A DNA stretch of 64,000 bases from NCBI RefSeq assembly GCF_900116105.1, contig NZ_FPAC01000001.1, forward strand, positions 2,855,135 to 2,919,134. Reading direction: 5' to 3'. The notes beneath the pieces are model-generated. The model ran no database searches. It saw nothing but the letters and a program-made list of their open reading frames with translations, and was not told the DNA's origin. The position numbers and the translations under genes were made by a program. Within the stretch, counting starts at the first letter, position 1, and each line of letters starts with the position of its first letter. The DNA is from Paenibacillus sp. 453mf. Its GTDB lineage: Bacteria > Bacillota > Bacilli > Paenibacillales > Paenibacillaceae. Below are positions 9,476-19,600 of this stretch, piece by piece.

Positions 9476-10456
9476 TCATTCCCCCTTCGTACCAAACAAT
9501 CTCCAGCTGAGCCTGTTGAATATATAGATCGTAATGAGCAGAACAACGGATAAAGCTGCTGCATAACCCATCTCAAACCGGACCAGCCCATAATCGTCAA
9601 TGTGATTGACGAGAGTATGGCCTGCATATTCAGGAGTGGGCTTGGTCTGCGACAGCTGTTCACCAATGGCTCCAGCCTTGAACGCAGATACAATGGCCAT
9701 CACGGAAGCAAACAGCATCTGCGGCCGCATATAAGGAATCGTAATATACCAGATTTCCTGCAATCTGCTCTTGATCCCGTCAAGCCGCCCGGCCTCATAG
9801 AGTGTCTCATCGACGTTCAGAATTCCGGCGAGCATCGCAAGGAAGCCCACGCCCATACTTGACCACAAGGTGACGATAATCATGGAATTCATCAGGTATG
9901 CAGGATCAAGCACCCATAACTGCGGTTCGTCAATGATGCCAAGCTTAAGCAAGAAGCTGTTTAGATAACCGATCCGATCTCCGGACAGAAGCGGCTGCCA
10001 AATAATCTGCATCACTACGCCTCCTGTTAGAGAGGGAGCATAAATCGCAAGCACGAACCACAGCCGAATTTTGTCTGGAATCTGAGCGATCAGCCAGGCG
10101 AGAATAAAGGACAGAATCAATCCGCCTGGACCAACCAGCACCGCAAATTTGATCGTATTCGGAATTGCGTGCTTTAGAAATAAGGTATCCTGTGAAAAAA
10201 TGTACTCATAGTTGTCCCAGCCGATAAATCTAGGGAATTGAATTGTATTGAAATCCGTGAAGCTAAGCCCAAACGCAGCCAGTACCGGCAGAAGAATGAA
10301 CAACGTAAAGGCGATGACAAAGGGAGAAATAAACAGGTAAGAAAGCCGGTATTTCCATATCTCCCTAAACAGCGCTGCAATACGATTGCTGCTGGTCTTT
10401 TGCTTTTTCTCTGGAGGTCTTAATGGCTTAGAGAGCTCTGCCTCATGGGTTGACAT
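9476..10456 (-). CDS. Sugar ABC transporter permease, MalF type (first pair)
   Basis: The 326-residue membrane protein has a cytoplasmic N-terminus of about 35 residues, six transmembrane helices and an EAA loop (LYEAGRLDGIKSRLQEIW) near residue 220. It overlaps the end of the substrate-binding protein gene by 14 bp and the next permease by a few bases, which points to a single transcript with coupled translation. It should form the translocation pore with the product of 8559-9473. Confidence 0.9.
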   Translation of the reverse strand: MSTHEAELSKPLRPPEKKQKTSSNRIAALFREIWKYRLSYLFISPFVIAFTLFILLPVLAAFGLSFTDFNTIQFPRFIGWDNYEYIFSQDTLFLKHAIPNTIKFAVLVGPGGLILSFILAWLIAQIPDKIRLWFVLAIYAPSLTGGVVMQIIWQPLLSGDRIGYLNSFLLKLGIIDEPQLWVLDPAYLMNSMIIVTLWSSMGVGFLAMLAGILNVDETLYEAGRLDGIKSRLQEIWYITIPYMRPQMLFASVMAIVSAFKAGAIGEQLSQTKPTPEYAGHTLVNHIDDYGLVRFEMGYAAALSVVLLITIYIFNRLSWRLFGTKGE

Positions 10457-13430
10457 ACCTATCCACTCCCTTCCAAGGCTCTGTCACCTGTGGTGGATCA
10501 TAGGTGCTTACAATCTGTCCCTGATCATCAATGAAATTGAATTCCCTCGCCTTACGCCAAATCTCACGATCAATGCCGAGTATTCCCTCTTCAAGGGCAT
10601 CACGGTAGTTCTGACCGCTCAGGACGGTTCTGTTCCATGCGTTCATCACTTCCCGCGGGATAAAATACGAGCCTGGTATATTGGCCATATCCTTGTACCA
10701 GCGCCACTGCTCAAGCATGACTGCAAGCTCTTCCTCGTTCCACGGCAGTCCTGTAAAGGCTTCAAGATTCGCCGTATTCCAGCGGAACGCTACGCCGTAG
10801 AATCCTTCCAGATCATTCCCGAATCGCTGCTGCGTCTCGCTCGACAGCCACCATTGCAGAAACTGCCAGGCTTCCTCTTTAAGATTGCTGTTTGAGAAGA
10901 TCGACGCCGCGGTCTGATTTCCGCCTGTCCAGCGTTCTACTTCCCCGCGCTCACTCTCTGTTCCCGGCAGCGGTGCCATTCCCCACCAGCCATCCAGCTC
11001 CGACGCAGCTACACGCATCTGCAAATAAAAGTTAAAATCAGCGATCCCGATCGGCATATCTCCATCGCGGAAATGCTGGTAGAAGCTCGGAACTTGCTGC
11101 TCGATTCCATATACAGTAAACAGATCGGTCATAAGCTTGAAGCCGGTGAACGCCTCGGGTGAATCAAGTGCTGTCTTCATTCCGTCTGCCGTATAAAATT
11201 CAGCACCGTACTGATATAGGAAGGTCATGTAATCGTTATACGGAATGTGGAAGTTATATCCGTTCTGCTGCAGAGTGGGAAGCATCTCGATCACATCTTC
11301 CCATGTATCGGGCACGCCAAGCCCCAGCTTCTGCAAAATGTCCTTGCGGTAATAGAGCACCTGAAACCGCTGTGTTTCCGGCAGTGCATAGTAGCCGTCA
11401 GCAAAATAGTAGGGTAAAGTAGAGCCTGGTGAGTATTGTTCAAACAAATCATCAAATCCCGGATAATTGGACAAGTCCTCTACTGCCCCGCGAATGGCCA
11501 ATTCAATCGGCCTTCCTTCCGTCATCCCCAGGGCAATATCCGGAGATTTACCTGCCGCATTCGCCATCACTAGTAAATTTTCATCTGGCAGCAGGTCCAC
11601 CTGGACTTCGATGCCCGTCTCCGGAGTAAAATATTGATCCGCCATCTCCTGTATCAGATTGACATAGTCACGGCCATAGTTGACCCATATATTCAGTACC
11701 TCATCCTCACTGGACGATAGTCTGTTGTCTGAACTAAAGGAATGAAAGAAAGAAGAGGCATTTCTTAGCGTCTTCTCCCCCCAATTGGCTTCCATTCGCG
11801 GAAAAGCTGTGCCTGCCGGAGCAATATACAGCTTGTCAAGCGCAAGCGGTGCAGCCGTGAGACTCGCTGTAATTGAAGCAATCCGGGATGAGATCAGACT
11901 TAGATCCTCCAGCTTGTAGGGTATATCATTCGGATAACGAAGAATGTCCTCTACATCGGTTATTGCTGTAGACAAGGACTGTGAGTTTGCATCCGCTTCG
12001 CCATTCACCTCAAGCAGCATGGCCGCCATACGTTCAAGCTTCCGCTTAATCTCCTCTGTCCTTGTAATCAGCTCCGGAAAGTTCTCTTTGATTCTCCACG
12101 TTCGAGCTGTATCTTCTACTCCTCCGGTAATCGTGTTGATATTCTCAGATAAGGCTCTAATTGAAGCGAGTACTTGTTCTTGCTCGTTAAGAACTTGATT
12201 GTAAGGAGCATATGTAACAGCCAGTGTGAGGGTGTGCTCACCTTTTTCAAGGTATATTTCATAAGGTTCTTCCGCAGATTGGCCGATCACCAGCCCCTGC
12301 CAGCTTGTAGAATAAGAGATCGGATATGCCAGCAGCTCTTCGAAGGGCACCTTCCCGTCAATCATGATCTTCCGATACACCTTTTTGCTCGATTGGTAGC
12401 CTTGATAGGCCCTGATCCCTAGGTTATAACGTCCACTGTCCGGTACTGTGAAGCTCCAGGTTATTGCGCCGCCGCCATTCTGCCAGCGTGTGCCGCCGAC
12501 GGCATTAAAGATCAGCTTGCTCGCGGCGTCCGGTGTCATGAGCGGGTCCTGATCCGTCATCGCTTGAATCGCTACATCATTCTTGGCCTGCATATTCTCG
12601 GCCTCAATTACGATGACTTCACTTCCACTCGCATTCCCATTGCTCACCGGCATGTTAGTCTGAAACACCTCGTAAGGCGGTATCCTTGTTGGCGGAACAA
12701 GCTCAATTCGATCGATAACGATAGGTGCAAAGGATTGAAGACGCAAGGTATGCTTGCCTTCGGTCAGCTTCCACTTTAGCGGTAGAGGAGTGGTTCCCTC
12801 CGCATCCTGAAATGGCTGTCTCATCCACTGATTCTGTTCAATCGGCCTGGGTCTAATATGGTTTCCATTCTCATCTGTCTTGAAAGGAAGCTCATCCCTG
12901 AACCATCTGGGAAACTCGATCGCCCTTGCCTCGTTGAACACATATTCACCTTCAAAGGATACAGCCATCGTTGTCGGCCGGTAGCTCTGATAAACGGCAT
13001 CCTCATCAATCAAGGCGTGATATGACAGCGCCATTTCATACATTCCTTCGGCAGGAACATCAATTTCATACTCGATCCATTCCGTCCGGTTATTGCTCCA
13101 GATCAGTACATCTTCCTTGCCTGCGTATGAGCCGGCGGATACACTTGCCCCTTCCGATTGGCCTGAGATACTTGTGCCGGGTACGAGAATGGACTCCCGA
13201 GCCGGCGGAACTCCTTCTTGCTCCCATGAATCAGCAACATCCGAATAATACGGTTCGAATGCGCTTTCAATTGTGGGATTAACAAGCGGATATTCTCCAT
13301 CCTTTGAATCTTGTAAGGAATCGGCAGCGGAGACAGGTGGAGTGGCAGAAGGGCCTGTGGATGGAAAGATGCCCGTAAACAGAACGATACCAAGCAGAAG
13401 GATAAGGAAAATATAGCGGATATGCTTCAT
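10443..13430 (-). CDS. Very large extracellular substrate-binding protein with N-terminal carbohydrate-binding-like domains
   Basis: The 995-residue protein is more than twice the usual size for the family. A signal peptide (about 1-37, ending VSAA) has no lipobox cysteine. Residues about 75-245 and 265-405 look like two jelly-roll carbohydrate-binding modules; the second has the VIEAENM signature of CBM6/35-like domains. A helical linker (about 410-520) follows, and from about 575 a family 1 periplasmic-binding fold (NIWVNYGRDYVNLIQEMA, PDTWEDVIEML, GIADFNFYLQM). An AGAGAGGTG ribosome-binding site precedes the ATG. It lies 24 bp after the ATPase gene and overlaps the first permease. It likely captures a large or branched glycan outside the membrane and delivers it to one or both permease pairs. 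Confidence 0.85.
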   Translation of the reverse strand: MKHIRYIFLILLLGIVLFTGIFPSTGPSATPPVSAADSLQDSKDGEYPLVNPTIESAFEPYYSDVADSWEQEGVPPARESILVPGTSISGQSEGASVSAGSYAGKEDVLIWSNNRTEWIEYEIDVPAEGMYEMALSYHALIDEDAVYQSYRPTTMAVSFEGEYVFNEARAIEFPRWFRDELPFKTDENGNHIRPRPIEQNQWMRQPFQDAEGTTPLPLKWKLTEGKHTLRLQSFAPIVIDRIELVPPTRIPPYEVFQTNMPVSNGNASGSEVIVIEAENMQAKNDVAIQAMTDQDPLMTPDAASKLIFNAVGGTRWQNGGGAITWSFTVPDSGRYNLGIRAYQGYQSSKKVYRKIMIDGKVPFEELLAYPISYSTSWQGLVIGQSAEEPYEIYLEKGEHTLTLAVTYAPYNQVLNEQEQVLASIRALSENINTITGGVEDTARTWRIKENFPELITRTEEIKRKLERMAAMLLEVNGEADANSQSLSTAITDVEDILRYPNDIPYKLEDLSLISSRIASITASLTAAPLALDKLYIAPAGTAFPRMEANWGEKTLRNASSFFHSFSSDNRLSSSEDEVLNIWVNYGRDYVNLIQEMADQYFTPETGIEVQVDLLPDENLLVMANAAGKSPDIALGMTEGRPIELAIRGAVEDLSNYPGFDDLFEQYSPGSTLPYYFADGYYALPETQRFQVLYYRKDILQKLGLGVPDTWEDVIEMLPTLQQNGYNFHIPYNDYMTFLYQYGAEFYTADGMKTALDSPEAFTGFKLMTDLFTVYGIEQQVPSFYQHFRDGDMPIGIADFNFYLQMRVAASELDGWWGMAPLPGTESERGEVERWTGGNQTAASIFSNSNLKEEAWQFLQWWLSSETQQRFGNDLEGFYGVAFRWNTANLEAFTGLPWNEEELAVMLEQWRWYKDMANIPGSYFIPREVMNAWNRTVLSGQNYRDALEEGILGIDREIWRKAREFNFIDDQGQIVSTYDPPQVTEPWKGVDRYVNP

Positions 13431-13454
13431 ATTGCACCTCTCTTTTCCTGTAAA

Positions 13455-14570
13455 TCAGCTGAACCTTTCACCCGTAGTTTTATCGAAAAATAGTGCCTTG
13501 TTCATATCCATCGCCAGCCGTATCTCTGTCAGCTCTTCCACATGGTCTCTCGGGTTCACCCTGACAATTAAATCCTTGTCAGTTCCAATATCGACATACA
13601 AGTAGCGGTCGGCACCCATTAGCTCACTGAACTGATGTATGCCTTGGAATACAGCGTTTGGAAAGGTCTCGAACATGATTGGTTCTATGCTTATATTCTC
13701 CGGCCTGATCCCGAGGATAACGTACTTATTGACCCTGTTTCGCTTCCTCAAGGGAACAGCAGCGCTCTCCGGAATAACGAGACGATGTCTTCTCGTCTGA
13801 AACTCCAGCTGATCGTCCGCTTCTACAATTTTCCCTTCTATAAAATTCATCTGTGGAGAGCCGATAAAGCCTGCAACGAACATATTCTGCGGACAATTGT
13901 ATATCAGCTCTGGAGAATCCACCTGCTGAATAATGCCGTCCTTCAGTACGATAATTCGGCTGCCCATCGTCATCGCTTCTGTCTGATCATGGGTTACATA
14001 TATGGTTGTCACTCCAAGCTGTTTATGAAGCTTGATGATCTCAGTACGCATATGAACCCGGAGCTTGGCATCCAAGTTAGATAACGGCTCATCCATGAGA
14101 AATACCTGCGGATTACGCACGATGGAGCGGCCAAGTGCTACACGCTGACGCTGTCCGCCGGACAGCTCCTTCGGCTTTCGGTCAAGATACGATTCGATCT
14201 CAAGTATTCTCGCTGCTCGCTTTACCGCCAGATCAATATCATGCTTTGGCAATTTGCGAAGTCTTAGTCCAAACGCAATGTTCTCATATACGGACATATT
14301 GGGGTACAGTGCATAGTTCTGGAACACCATCGAGATGTCTCTATCCTTCGGCGGTAGCTGATTGACCATTTCATCATCGATCCAAATCTCGCCCTCAGAG
14401 ATTTCCTCCAGCCCGGCAAGCATACGCAGCGTCGTCGATTTGCCGCACCCCGATGGTCCAACAAATACGATAAACTCTCTGTCCACAACCTCCAGATGAA
14501 AATCCTGTACGACGGGCTGCTGATCTTTGCCATATCTTTTGTACACATGGTTAAACAGGATTCGTGCCAT
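13455..14570 (-). CDS. Carbohydrate ABC transporter ATPase, MsmK/UgpC (MsmX-like) type
   Basis: The protein of about 371 residues carries Walker A GPSGCGKST at 38-46, a Q-loop in VFQNYALYP near 84, the signature LSGGQRQR at 136-143, Walker B VFLMDEP near 156-162 and the switch histidine in YVTHD near 195. A C-terminal TOBE-like domain follows residue 230. ATG 14570 is chosen over an adjacent GTG because AGGAG lies 7 bp before it. It is the first gene of the operon. Unlike the shared MsmX of Bacillus it sits inside the operon, and it is the only ATPase available here for two permease pairs. Confidence 0.93.
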   Translation of the reverse strand: MARILFNHVYKRYGKDQQPVVQDFHLEVVDREFIVFVGPSGCGKSTTLRMLAGLEEISEGEIWIDDEMVNQLPPKDRDISMVFQNYALYPNMSVYENIAFGLRLRKLPKHDIDLAVKRAARILEIESYLDRKPKELSGGQRQRVALGRSIVRNPQVFLMDEPLSNLDAKLRVHMRTEIIKLHKQLGVTTIYVTHDQTEAMTMGSRIIVLKDGIIQQVDSPELIYNCPQNMFVAGFIGSPQMNFIEGKIVEADDQLEFQTRRHRLVIPESAAVPLRKRNRVNKYVILGIRPENISIEPIMFETFPNAVFQGIHQFSELMGADRYLYVDIGTDKDLIVRVNPRDHVEELTEIRLAMDMNKALFFDKTTGERFS

Positions 14571-14888
14571 CACCCTTCTCCTCTCGTTTCATCCTTCTTT
14601 TCACTATGGGCTCCTGCTGAGCTTTCCTGCAATTCCATTATTTTGTATCTGTGTATAAACGCTTTACTTTCGCTATTCGGTGTAGTCTGGATTGTTTCTG
14701 CTAACAGATCAACCATTTGTATAAATGACTAACCGATGCCGTATTTCTTTGTACTCCATAAAAAAGAATGCGCCGAATTCACGCATCCTTTTTGAAAATT
14801 CTATAGCAGCCTTTTCACAGACTATCGTACAATGTATATCGCTCTTTTACGGAAAAAACTCTCTTGAGAATTTGTTTTGACTCTGTCA
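14571..14888. other. Intergenic region with promoter of the sugar-uptake operon
   Basis: This gap of about 318 bp between the DUF4166 gene and the ATPase gene contains the terminator at 14760-14793 and, further left, AT-rich DNA where the transport operon must start. A sequence centred on AAACGCTTT (about 14656-14670) resembles a CcpA cre element only partly (about 11 of 14 positions). No clear -35/-10 pair stands out. Confidence 0.4.
14760..14793 (-). terminator. Rho-independent terminator after the DUF4166 gene
   Basis: Read on the minus strand, AAAAAGGATGCG pairs with CGCATTCTTTTT across a 9-base loop, with one G-U pair, and the transcript ends in a run of U. It separates the DUF4166 gene from the sugar-uptake operon. 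Confidence 0.8.
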
Positions 14889-15569
14889 CTATTCCCGCTT
14901 TTCCTCACGAACCGGCTTGATATAAGCAGGGATCCCGCCTACTTTGATCGGAATAAAGTCTGTATCAAAGCTTCCATGATAACCAAATAGCGGTCCCCAA
15001 TGATCATTTGTCACTTTAACGTCTATACGATATTTATCCATAGTCTCATCGTACCACTCCCTCACATCCGCTACACCGGAGAACCGCATGGGAAACCGAA
15101 ATCCGATAATGCCTTCATAAAAACGCTGCTCACCAGATCGCAGTCTTAAGCCTCCTTCCTCATCGACAGTCAGGTCAATGTCCACTGCCAGATGCTGATG
15201 CGTGCCTAGATAATCCACAATCCTGTTCCGCTGACAGCTATAAATCATGGTGGCATCAAATCTGCGGCGTTGGTTACCAAAATCATAGGTCCGGATCCAA
15301 GTCACGGTCTCTCTTCCGAATTGATCCAGATAAGCATAGTTTTCTATCGTAAACGGCACATTCGTCCCTTTCTGAGGAAACATAATATTTCGCCAGGTAC
15401 CGATATATAGAAAAGGAAGGGTATACATTCGTCCATACCATACGGAATCCATCACTCCTCTCCCGATTGAAGCGATTCCGCTTAAGCTGTTAAACCCAAA
15501 TCGCTTCTGAATTCGGGGGTGGAGCTTCTCAAAATCGGTTCCTAGTACTGTCCGATAGATCGAATCCAT
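14889..15569 (-). CDS. DUF4166 domain-containing protein
   Basis: The 226-residue soluble protein begins MDSIYRTVLG and contains LHPRIQKRFG near the start and GGLRLRSGEQRFY in the second half, a pattern I recognise from DUF4166 proteins. No signal peptide or membrane helix is visible and the biochemical role is unknown. A GAGAGGAG site precedes the ATG. It lies 16 bp after the SRPBCC/DoxX-like gene, so the two are probably co-transcribed, which suggests a shared envelope-related or lipid-related task. Confidence 0.8.
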   Translation of the reverse strand: MDSIYRTVLGTDFEKLHPRIQKRFGFNSLSGIASIGRGVMDSVWYGRMYTLPFLYIGTWRNIMFPQKGTNVPFTIENYAYLDQFGRETVTWIRTYDFGNQRRRFDATMIYSCQRNRIVDYLGTHQHLAVDIDLTVDEEGGLRLRSGEQRFYEGIIGFRFPMRFSGVADVREWYDETMDKYRIDVKVTNDHWGPLFGYHGSFDTDFIPIKVGGIPAYIKPVREEKRE

Positions 15570-15585
15570 TGCTTGTTCTCCTCTC

Positions 15586-16497
15586 TCATAGCTGCTTGCG
15601 GATACAGTGCTTTGCGGATGGAAGATGTGCGAGTGTCATACAGCCTATCCAGGCAAGCAAACAAACTGCCATATTTAAAGTGGCTGGATTAAACGGCGCA
15701 AGGAAGACGGATATATCTGAGATCGCTGCACCGATAGCGAGAAGCAGCATAGCTGCAATGTTGAATATGTAGAGCGCCTTTCGCCTGTGAAATAAGAGGC
15801 ATAAGATCCCAACGGCTATTTCCAGCAGCCCCACCACCTGCAGCAAGAGCACTGCATTCGCCTCCGAACCGATGATCCCCTTCAACAGTGCAAGCTCCTG
15901 AGCATCCTGCGTAAGCAGCTTCGGTACCAATCCATGGTAAATCCAGGTAAACATAAGGCCAAACGTGACGATCGCATGAATAAATAGCTGCCGGTAGGAT
16001 ATTTTAGGAGAAATTCCTTTTTCAAGCCAAATCTTAAGTACATCAAAGCTGAGCGCTGTTGCCCAGCCCATCAATGGCCTGAAAACAAAAAAGTCAAACC
16101 ATTTTCCCAGGAAATAAAATCGGGTCTTGTAATCATAACGGGTTAGAAACCGGATGCCCTTATCCGCCTGCTCATAGCGCCAGTACCCTCCTCCAGACAA
16201 AATAAGAGAGATCGCCTGATCCGAGGAGAAATGTAGGGAAGACATACGTTTATGATCCTGATGTTTCCCGGAAGTGGTCACTCCCTCCCCTTCTATTCGG
16301 AGCCCGAATCCGATGTTCGTCACATAACGAAATCGCTGTTTTTCCTCCTCTTCTTGCTTAGGGATGTAATCAATCTGCGAAAAACGAAGATCCCATTCCA
16401 CATGCTTCTGTGGGTTTTGCGTGGCCTCCCAGATCGATTCCATGTCCGTATGGATGAGTGTCTCGACATATATCGGCTGATTCGCAAACACTCTCAT
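15586..16497 (-). CDS. SRPBCC-like domain fused to DoxX-like membrane domain
   Basis: Residues about 1-150 look like a START/SRPBCC ligand-binding fold (VETLIHTDMESIWEATQNPQKHVEWD). Residues about 170-300 form four hydrophobic helices of the DoxX-like type (LLLQVVGLLEIAVGILCLLF). The soluble part would bind a hydrophobic ligand and the membrane part anchor it, but substrate and reaction are unknown. The start ATG has AAGGAGGT a few bases upstream. It is transcribed together with the DUF4166 gene, from a TATAAT-bearing promoter region at 16556-16584. Confidence 0.75.
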   Translation of the reverse strand: MRVFANQPIYVETLIHTDMESIWEATQNPQKHVEWDLRFSQIDYIPKQEEEEKQRFRYVTNIGFGLRIEGEGVTTSGKHQDHKRMSSLHFSSDQAISLILSGGGYWRYEQADKGIRFLTRYDYKTRFYFLGKWFDFFVFRPLMGWATALSFDVLKIWLEKGISPKISYRQLFIHAIVTFGLMFTWIYHGLVPKLLTQDAQELALLKGIIGSEANAVLLLQVVGLLEIAVGILCLLFHRRKALYIFNIAAMLLLAIGAAISDISVFLAPFNPATLNMAVCLLAWIGCMTLAHLPSAKHCIRKQL

Positions 16498-16555
16498 GCC
16501 ACCTCCTTAACGAAGCTCAAATTGTATATGAGAAAATAATCACAATGTAATTTAT

Positions 16556-16584
16556 ATTATAGACGCTGTAATACAGTAAAAGTT
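16556..16584 (-). promoter_or_regulatory. Candidate promoter with palindrome in the spacer
   Basis: On the minus strand a TATAAT box (16561-16556) lies about 60 bp upstream of the SRPBCC/DoxX-like gene. A weak -35 (AACTTT) is 17 bp upstream. The spacer contains the perfect palindrome CTGTAATACAG (16566-16576), a typical position for a repressor operator. The regulator is unknown. Confidence 0.45.
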
Positions 16585-16596
16585 TCCTGTTTGTTC

Positions 16597-16652
16597 AAAA
16601 AAAGAGCTTCTCTGCAACAGGAGCTACCTGCTTGCATGAGAAACTCTCTTTT
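16597..16652 (-). terminator. Terminator after the SLH protein gene
   Basis: On the minus strand AAAAGAG...TTTCTC...TGCAA pairs with TTGCA...GAGAA...CTCTTTTT in a long hairpin, followed by a run of U. Confidence 0.75.
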
Positions 16653-16661
16653 ATCCACATC

Positions 16662-19600
16662 TTAGATTAGTTCAGATTTCTGGAGGAGCCGCTCTACAAT
16701 CGCTGCAACTTCAGCTCTGGTCATATTTGCTTTTGGAGCAAGCTTGGTTTCACTTCTGCCATTAATAACGCCTGCTTGTACACTCTTCGCAATGCCCACG
16801 CTCGCCCATTTCGACGCATCTGGTGCATCCACGAAAGTATCAAGCTGGGAAGCATCCGCCGGCAGCGTGGTATTCAGCTCCGTGATTTCCATCGCCTTTG
16901 CAATGATGACCATGGCCTGCTCACGAGTAATTTGTTCATTCGGACGGAAGGTGCCGTCTCCAAAACCTTGAATAAGTCCAAATTCGGCTGCTGTTATTAC
17001 AGCACTGTTATACCAGTCTGACATAGCTACATCCGTAAATGACGATGGTTGATTATCACGTGCTAGCCCTAACCCGCGAACAACAATTGCCGCAAATTCT
17101 GCTCGGGTAATATTCTGATCAGGATTGAACAGGCTGCTGCCTACTCCATCAACTACCATTCTTGATCCCATATTATTTACTGCAGCTTGTGCCCAGTGAC
17201 CTTGTACATCACTAAATTCAATAGGATTCCAAATTACAGAATAGGAATTGCCGCTCGTCAAACTATTAATCATTGCATAATACTTGCTGTTGATCTGCGT
17301 AACTTTGGTTGGTACGTGACGTACCGAGCCATTTGCATCAACGATGACGCCCGTCGTGATCTTGCTTACGTCTACTCCATCAGGAATAGCAATCATCCGA
17401 GTAACAAATTGATTAAATTCAGAAATTTCAACGGACTGATTACCATAAGTGGCACTTATAGAAAAATCAACAGCAGGTGTAATCAAGGTGAATTTGCCGT
17501 TTACAGCTGCATTCTCGATTACCTTAACCATTTCACTATTGGTCGCTGCAACCTTCACTTCAAATTTAATATCCTGAAGTGCTGCAGCTCCAAACTCTTT
17601 CGAAATTTCATCAACTCGGATTGCATCTGCAGGCAGAATATATGCTGCATTTGATGTCTTGATTTCGAGCTTGGTCTCTGTCTTCTCCAGATTCTTGACC
17701 GTCTGCCCGGTTAGTTCACCGATCAGTACATCGGATTCCTGCTTGGAAGTAATGGATAAGATTGAGCTTGAACCTTCACTTGCAAGCTTATCATTTAATT
17801 TCTGTTCGTCTATAGACATTTTGATTACACTTTGACCATTTTGCTCACTAGTTGACACTGTTCCGATATCCTCTGCTTTGCCGTTTATCAGAATTTCTGA
17901 TTCAGCTTGTGGTGCCGTCACTGGAGTAGTCGGCGGAGTCGGTACATTTGTATCGTCCTCGCTTGGCGGAGCAGTTGGTACCAATGGGGTCACAGACTCC
18001 GATTCAGCAGATTGCACACTGTTTCCTTTGCCATTAATGGCGGTAACCGTAAAGGTATAGCTCGTCCCGTTATCCAAGCCTGTCATTGTAATAGGGCTAG
18101 ATGTTCCAAACACCTTATGGTTTCCTGGCATGGCGGTAACTTCATATCCCGTAATTGGGCTTCCTCCGTCATCCACAGGAGGAGTAAAGGTGATGATCGC
18201 TTGACGATTGCCTGCTGTGGCCGTTATATTGGTCGGCACCCCAGGAACCGTCATCGGCGTAGCAGTAACCGGTAAGGAAGGGGCACTATCACTGCCCGTG
18301 TTCGTTGCCTTTAGTACAAAATAATAGGCTTTGCCATTCGTTAACCCTGTAATGGTGTGACTGTAGACTGAATCTGTTACGGCAGCTACTTCGTTATCGA
18401 TCGCTTCCGGCGATTCACTCATGAACACTTTATATCCCGTTGCCTCGTCCACTCCGTTCCAAGTCAAGGTCACTTCTCCATTACCAGCAACAGGCTCAAG
18501 CAATATTGGCGCTCCTGGTGCAGGCGGCATTGGTGTAACACTTGCCGATGAAATCGAAGATAGGGAATCTCCTGCACGATTAGTCGCTACCACGGTGAAG
18601 GTGTAGGCTATACCATTTTCCAAACCTGTAACTTTGATCGGACTTTCCGTACCACTAGCCATAATACCCCCAGGCTGAGCAGTTACCGTGTAATTCGTAA
18701 TCGGACTGCCTCCATCGAAGGCAGGCGCTGTAAAGTTAACTATCGCTTCACCATCACCCGGAATTGCAGCCACATTCTCAGGTATGCCTGGCTTGTCCGC
18801 CACATTGACTGTCACTGTATCTGTATACTCACCGTCAACTGTCGTGACAGTTATAATCGCTGAGCCAGGTCCAACCGGTGTAATAACACCGTTCTCATCA
18901 ACAGTAGCAACTGATGGATCGCTGGAGGACCAGATTACATTAGGATTATTTGCATTTGCAGGGGATATAGACGCACTCAATTGCTCATTCTCTCCACCCA
19001 CAGTCAACTCAAGATCATTCTTGCTCAATATTACATCCGTTACAATAATTTCTCCCGTTCCATTTACAATAAGCTGAAAGTCGTAATATTCAGTAATTAT
19101 TCCATCATTAACCTTGACTGTAATTCTGGATGTACCATATTGATTAGCTGTTGGCTTCATTGTAATTGTTCGATTCTCTTCAGCCCCGCTGATCTCCAAA
19201 TTATCATTCGAAATGAGATTCGGGTTAGACGACACAGCTGTAACTTGAAGCTCATCTCCATCTACGTCGAACACTTTAAACGCTCTCTCTGCCGTTCTGT
19301 TCATGTCTGTCGTAACTGCGCTGATGAATCCTTCTGCTTGTTTAAATACAGCATTTTCAATCTGGCCATTCATTACTTCTGGCAAGCTGACAGCGTTATC
19401 TCCATTGCTGCTGCTGTCTAATCTGTAACTCGCAATGAGATCGGTCTCTGTACCTGTAAGCGTAGTATTCATTTCTCGAATGACATCTTCTTTGCTCTTC
19501 GCCTTACTCCAGAACCTTACATCCTTCATGCCTCCGGAATAATAGCCATCCTGTCCCCAGCTACTCTTGCCAAGATAATGATTTGCTCTAAATCTAGATC

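Noticed and set aside
14656..14670. cre site before the sugar operon
   Set aside because: Only about 11 of 14 positions fit and the outer bases are wrong, so it is not listed as a site.
17187..17654. 155-residue plus-strand frame opposite the SLH gene
   Set aside because: Shadow of the SLH gene; no start site or domain.
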